Source: G965198795 sp965198795
Lineage (GTDB): Bacteria; Pseudomonadota; Alphaproteobacteria; Rhodospirillales; Casp-alpha2
DNA length: 64,000 nucleotides
Assembly (NCBI GenBank): GCA_965198795.1
Contig: OZ240674.1
Span: 2,480,001-2,544,000 of the forward strand
Reading direction: 5' to 3'
The notes beneath the pieces are model-generated. The model had not been told where the DNA came from, made no database searches, and worked only from the letters and a program-made list of their open reading frames with translations. How positions within the stretch are numbered: the first letter of the stretch is position 1; each line of letters starts with the position of its first letter. Below are positions 61,471 through 64,000 of this stretch, one piece after another. A program made the position numbers and the translations under genes.

Positions 61471-63564
61471 ATGACCGACCTGTTCGAAAATCTGGCGCCG
61501 CGGTCGAACCCGCCCGCCCCGGAACCGGCGCCCGGGAAGCCGGCCGCCGCTGTTCAGACGTCCGCTCCCTCCCCCCGGAAATCAATGAAACCGCCCGCCG
61601 CCGCGCCGGGCGGCGGCTATACTGCGGACGACATAGAGGTCCTCGAGGGGTTGGAACCTGTCCGGCGGCGCCCGGGCATGTACATCGGCGGAACGGATGA
61701 ACGGGCTTTCCATCATCTGGCTGCGGAAATCCTGGACAACGCCATGGACGAGGCGGTCGCGGGTCACGCCAGCCGCATCGAAATGGCGCTCCGCGAGGAC
61801 GGAAGCCTGTTGATTCGCGACAACGGACGCGGCATCCCGACCGATCCGCACCCGAAGTTCCCCGATAAATCCGCTCTCGAGGTTATTTTGACCACGCTCC
61901 ATTCCGGCGGCAAGTTCTCCGGCAAGGCGTATGAGACTGCCGGCGGCCTTCACGGTGTGGGCCTCTCCGTGGTGAACGCGCTTTCGTCGCGTCTGGAAGT
62001 CGAGGTGGCCCGGGATCGGCGGCTTTGGCGCCAGACCTATTCCCAAGGCCGCGCCATGGGTGCCCTGGAGGCCGCCGGCGGCGCGCCGAACCGCCGGGGC
62101 ACAACGATCATCTTCTCGCCCGATCCGGAAATTTTTGGGCCGCGCCCGCAGTTTCGCCCGGCGACCCTGCACCGCATGGCGCGCTCCAAGGCCTATCTTT
62201 ACCGGGGCGTGGAAATCCGCTGGAGCGCCGCCCCGGGGCTTCTCGGCGCCGGCGATCCAACGCCGGCGGAGGCCACCTTCCACTTTCCAGGCGGTTTGGC
62301 GGACTATCTGGAAGCGGCGCTCCATGACCGGAAAACGCTGACCAGCGCGCCGTTCGCCGGTGAGAGCAGATTGAACGGCGGGGAGGGCAAAGCGGAATGG
62401 GCCATCGCCTGGCCCGTGGACGAGGACGGTTTTTGCCAAAGCTACTGCAACACCGTGCCCACCCCCCTGGGCGGCACGCACGAGGCGGGCCTTAAATCCG
62501 CCCTGCTTCGCGGCCTAAAGGCCTACGCGGAACTGGCCGGCAATAAGCAAGCCGCCAAGGTCATGGCCGACGACGTCACAGGCGGCGCGGCGATCATGCT
62601 GTCCGCCTTCATCCCGAACCCGCAATTCCAGGGCCAAACCAAGGAAAAGCTGGCGGCGGCGGACGCGCATAAGCTCGTCGAGACCGCCGTCCGCGATCAT
62701 TTCGATCACTGGCTGTCCGGCGCGCCGGAGCAAGCCAACGCAATTTTGGAGCGCGCCGTCGAACGGGCGGAAATGCGTCTCAAGCGCCGGGCGGCGAAGG
62801 AAACCAAACGCCAGTCCGCCACTAAACGGGTGCGCCTGCCCGGCAAGCTGACGGACTGCACCCGGAAAACCCGGGACGGTACGGAACTTTATCTGGTCGA
62901 GGGGGACTCGGCCGGCGGCTCCGCCAAACAAGCCCGCCAGCGTGAAACCCAGGCGATCCTGCCGCTTCGGGGCAAGATACTGAACGTGGCCAGCGCGTCC
63001 GCCGACAAGCTGCGGGCCAACCAGGAACTCAAGGACCTCATGGAAGCGCTCGGATGCGGCTGCGGCGACGCCTTTATCGAGGACGATCTGCGCTACGACA
63101 AAATCATCGTCATGACCGACGCGGACGTCGATGGAGCCCATATCGCGTCCCTTTTAATGACGTTTTTTTTCAAAGAGATACCGGGACTTATTGCGACGGG
63201 ACATTTGTATCTCGCCATGCCGCCGCTCTATCGATTGGCCCAAGGCGGCAAAGTGGCTTACGCGCGCGACGACGATCACAAGGACGAGTTGATGGCGGGT
63301 GAGTTCAAAGGCCGCGGCAAGGTGGAAATCAGCCGCTTCAAGGGCCTGGGCGAAATGCCGCCGGCGCAACTCCGCGACACCACCATGGACCCGGAGAAAC
63401 GAACTCTGCTCCGCGTCAGCATCCCCGGCGGGCCGGAAGATGACGCCATTCTCCAGGCCCGCGAAACCGACCGCCTGGTCGAGGCGCTCATGGGCAAGAA
63501 AGCCGAGAGCCGCTTTCAGTTCATTCAGGAAAACGCCCGGTTCGTCGAAGATATCGACGTCTAG
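61471..63564 (+). CDS. parE: DNA topoisomerase IV subunit B
   Basis: 697 residues. GHKL ATPase: VLEGLEPVRRRPGMYIGGTDE, ILDNAMDEAVAGHA, RDNGRGIPTDPHPKF, and GGLHGVGLSVVNALS. The TOPRIM domain has LYLVEGDSAGGSAKQARQR and MTDADVDGAHI, with the C-terminal motif RFKGLGEMPPAQLRDTTMDP. The short MTDLFENLAP start and QLRDTTMDP favour ParE over GyrB. It decatenates daughter chromosomes with ParC. The first 45 residues are Pro/Ala-rich and probably disordered. GGAG precedes ATG. Confidence 0.95.
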   Translation: MTDLFENLAPRSNPPAPEPAPGKPAAAVQTSAPSPRKSMKPPAAAPGGGYTADDIEVLEGLEPVRRRPGMYIGGTDERAFHHLAAEILDNAMDEAVAGHASRIEMALREDGSLLIRDNGRGIPTDPHPKFPDKSALEVILTTLHSGGKFSGKAYETAGGLHGVGLSVVNALSSRLEVEVARDRRLWRQTYSQGRAMGALEAAGGAPNRRGTTIIFSPDPEIFGPRPQFRPATLHRMARSKAYLYRGVEIRWSAAPGLLGAGDPTPAEATFHFPGGLADYLEAALHDRKTLTSAPFAGESRLNGGEGKAEWAIAWPVDEDGFCQSYCNTVPTPLGGTHEAGLKSALLRGLKAYAELAGNKQAAKVMADDVTGGAAIMLSAFIPNPQFQGQTKEKLAAADAHKLVETAVRDHFDHWLSGAPEQANAILERAVERAEMRLKRRAAKETKRQSATKRVRLPGKLTDCTRKTRDGTELYLVEGDSAGGSAKQARQRETQAILPLRGKILNVASASADKLRANQELKDLMEALGCGCGDAFIEDDLRYDKIIVMTDADVDGAHIASLLMTFFFKEIPGLIATGHLYLAMPPLYRLAQGGKVAYARDDDHKDELMAGEFKGRGKVEISRFKGLGEMPPAQLRDTTMDPEKRTLLRVSIPGGPEDDAILQARETDRLVEALMGKKAESRFQFIQENARFVEDIDV

Positions 63565-64000
63565 AGCGTTGTGACATTGAATATATTCACACCCCGCGTT
63601 TTTGACATGGTTGACGCGTTCGCGGGGCGCGCGCGCTGGCGTTCGGGACGCTGATGACGGCCCCTCGGACGCCGCCCGCGTCCCTTCGTTCGTCCTTTCG
63701 GAACCGATGCGTCGGCTTCTAAAAAAACGCATTCGCCGCATTCGCGCCCTTCCCGCGCAGGCGGGGTCTGCATGACGGTCTCACATGGAGCCGATCCGCA
63801 CCCCCGCGCAGGCGGGGATCCAGACCGCCCTTCGTCACGCATGACCGGCCGCCACTCACGATAAGCCGGAACGCGGGCCGCCCGGCTAGATTCCCGCCAT
63901 GGGCTATTCCGAAGGATCGGGAATGAGGGATCGAACTGCTTTGAAAGCCATAAATCGGCTCCGCCTAGCGTTGCTTCCGGTTAGGTATACGCATATCCGG
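63565..64000. other. Gene-free end of window with short palindromic repeats
   Basis: No gene was recognised to the window edge. It holds two direct copies of a CCCGCGCAGGCGGGG half-element, at 63752 and 63803. Confidence 0.6.
63751..63826. repeat. Two direct copies of a CCCGCGCAGGCGGGG repeat
   Basis: TCCCGCGCAGGCGGGGTCTGC (63751-63771) and CCCCGCGCAGGCGGGGATCC (63802-63821, then AGACC) share 15 core bases. The same core, slightly changed, forms the arms of the palindromic element at 35431-35529. Confidence 0.8.

Overview
The window is chromosomal DNA from an alphaproteobacterium, most likely a Rhodospirillales-type lineage. The evidence is gene content and order: a fused ispDF gene, an ihfA-merR pair, the plsX-fabH and rpmF-DUF177-cytochrome bc1 chaperone block, a nusB-ribH-ribB-ribE-ribD-nrdR-glyA block, sdhE beside mfd and recG, a MucR/Ros-type regulator, a K+-independent proton-pumping pyrophosphatase, and glnB-glnA. 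No rRNA, CRISPR array, prophage or plasmid replication gene is seen. Two tRNA genes are present: Pro(GGG) and His(GUG).

Layout. 1-10.9 kb holds housekeeping genes: dusB (cut by the window edge), a CcsA/YpjD-like membrane protein, ispDF, a receiver-domain protein, cutA, a thioredoxin-like [2Fe-2S] ferredoxin, merR-ihfA, fabH-plsX-rpmF and bamE. A short IS1595-type element sits directly after bamE (10.93-11.74 kb). 11.8-22.0 kb holds hppA, a FliL-like protein, thiL-nusB, the riboflavin genes, nrdR, glyA and rpiB. 22.2-26.9 kb is the accessory zone: a MucR-like regulator behind an AT-rich promoter region, a truncated second IS1595 copy joined to a frameshifted IS5-type transposase remnant, hairpins, a dispersed repeat, and one glycosyltransferase. 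26.9-35.3 kb returns to core functions (DsbA/FrnE-like oxidoreductase, mfd, sdhE, recG, DUF502, Nudix).

35.4-43.2 kb is a type I secretion locus: an HlyD-type adaptor, two different ABC transporter subunits, a DUF2927 protein and a secreted protein with two PsbP/DUF1795-like domains. The two ABC subunits have complementary defects. One lacks the LSGGQ signature. The other lacks the Q-loop glutamine and the H-loop histidine. This predicts an obligate heterodimer with one working and one degenerate ATP site. 43.4-49.2 kb has a lone fliG, an AsmA protein, an EAL-domain fragment, tusA, a TSUP permease with its TIGR02186 partner, and a universal stress protein. 49.2-55.7 kb has rpe, class I aldolase and transketolase, a CBS-domain protein, bolA, a GST and trhO.

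56.2-64 kb carries an aminotransferase, glnB-glnA behind a likely sigma-54 promoter, a decayed NYN-domain gene (16-nt tandem duplication plus two stop codons), a possible 26-residue membrane peptide, a YciA-like thioesterase and parE. Short palindromic repeats with a CCCGCG/AGGCGGGG core occur in several gene-free stretches. The strongest candidates for something unusual are the paired secretion ATPases and the IS1595 elements, which share a 66-nt in-frame insertion containing a perfect 18-bp palindrome.
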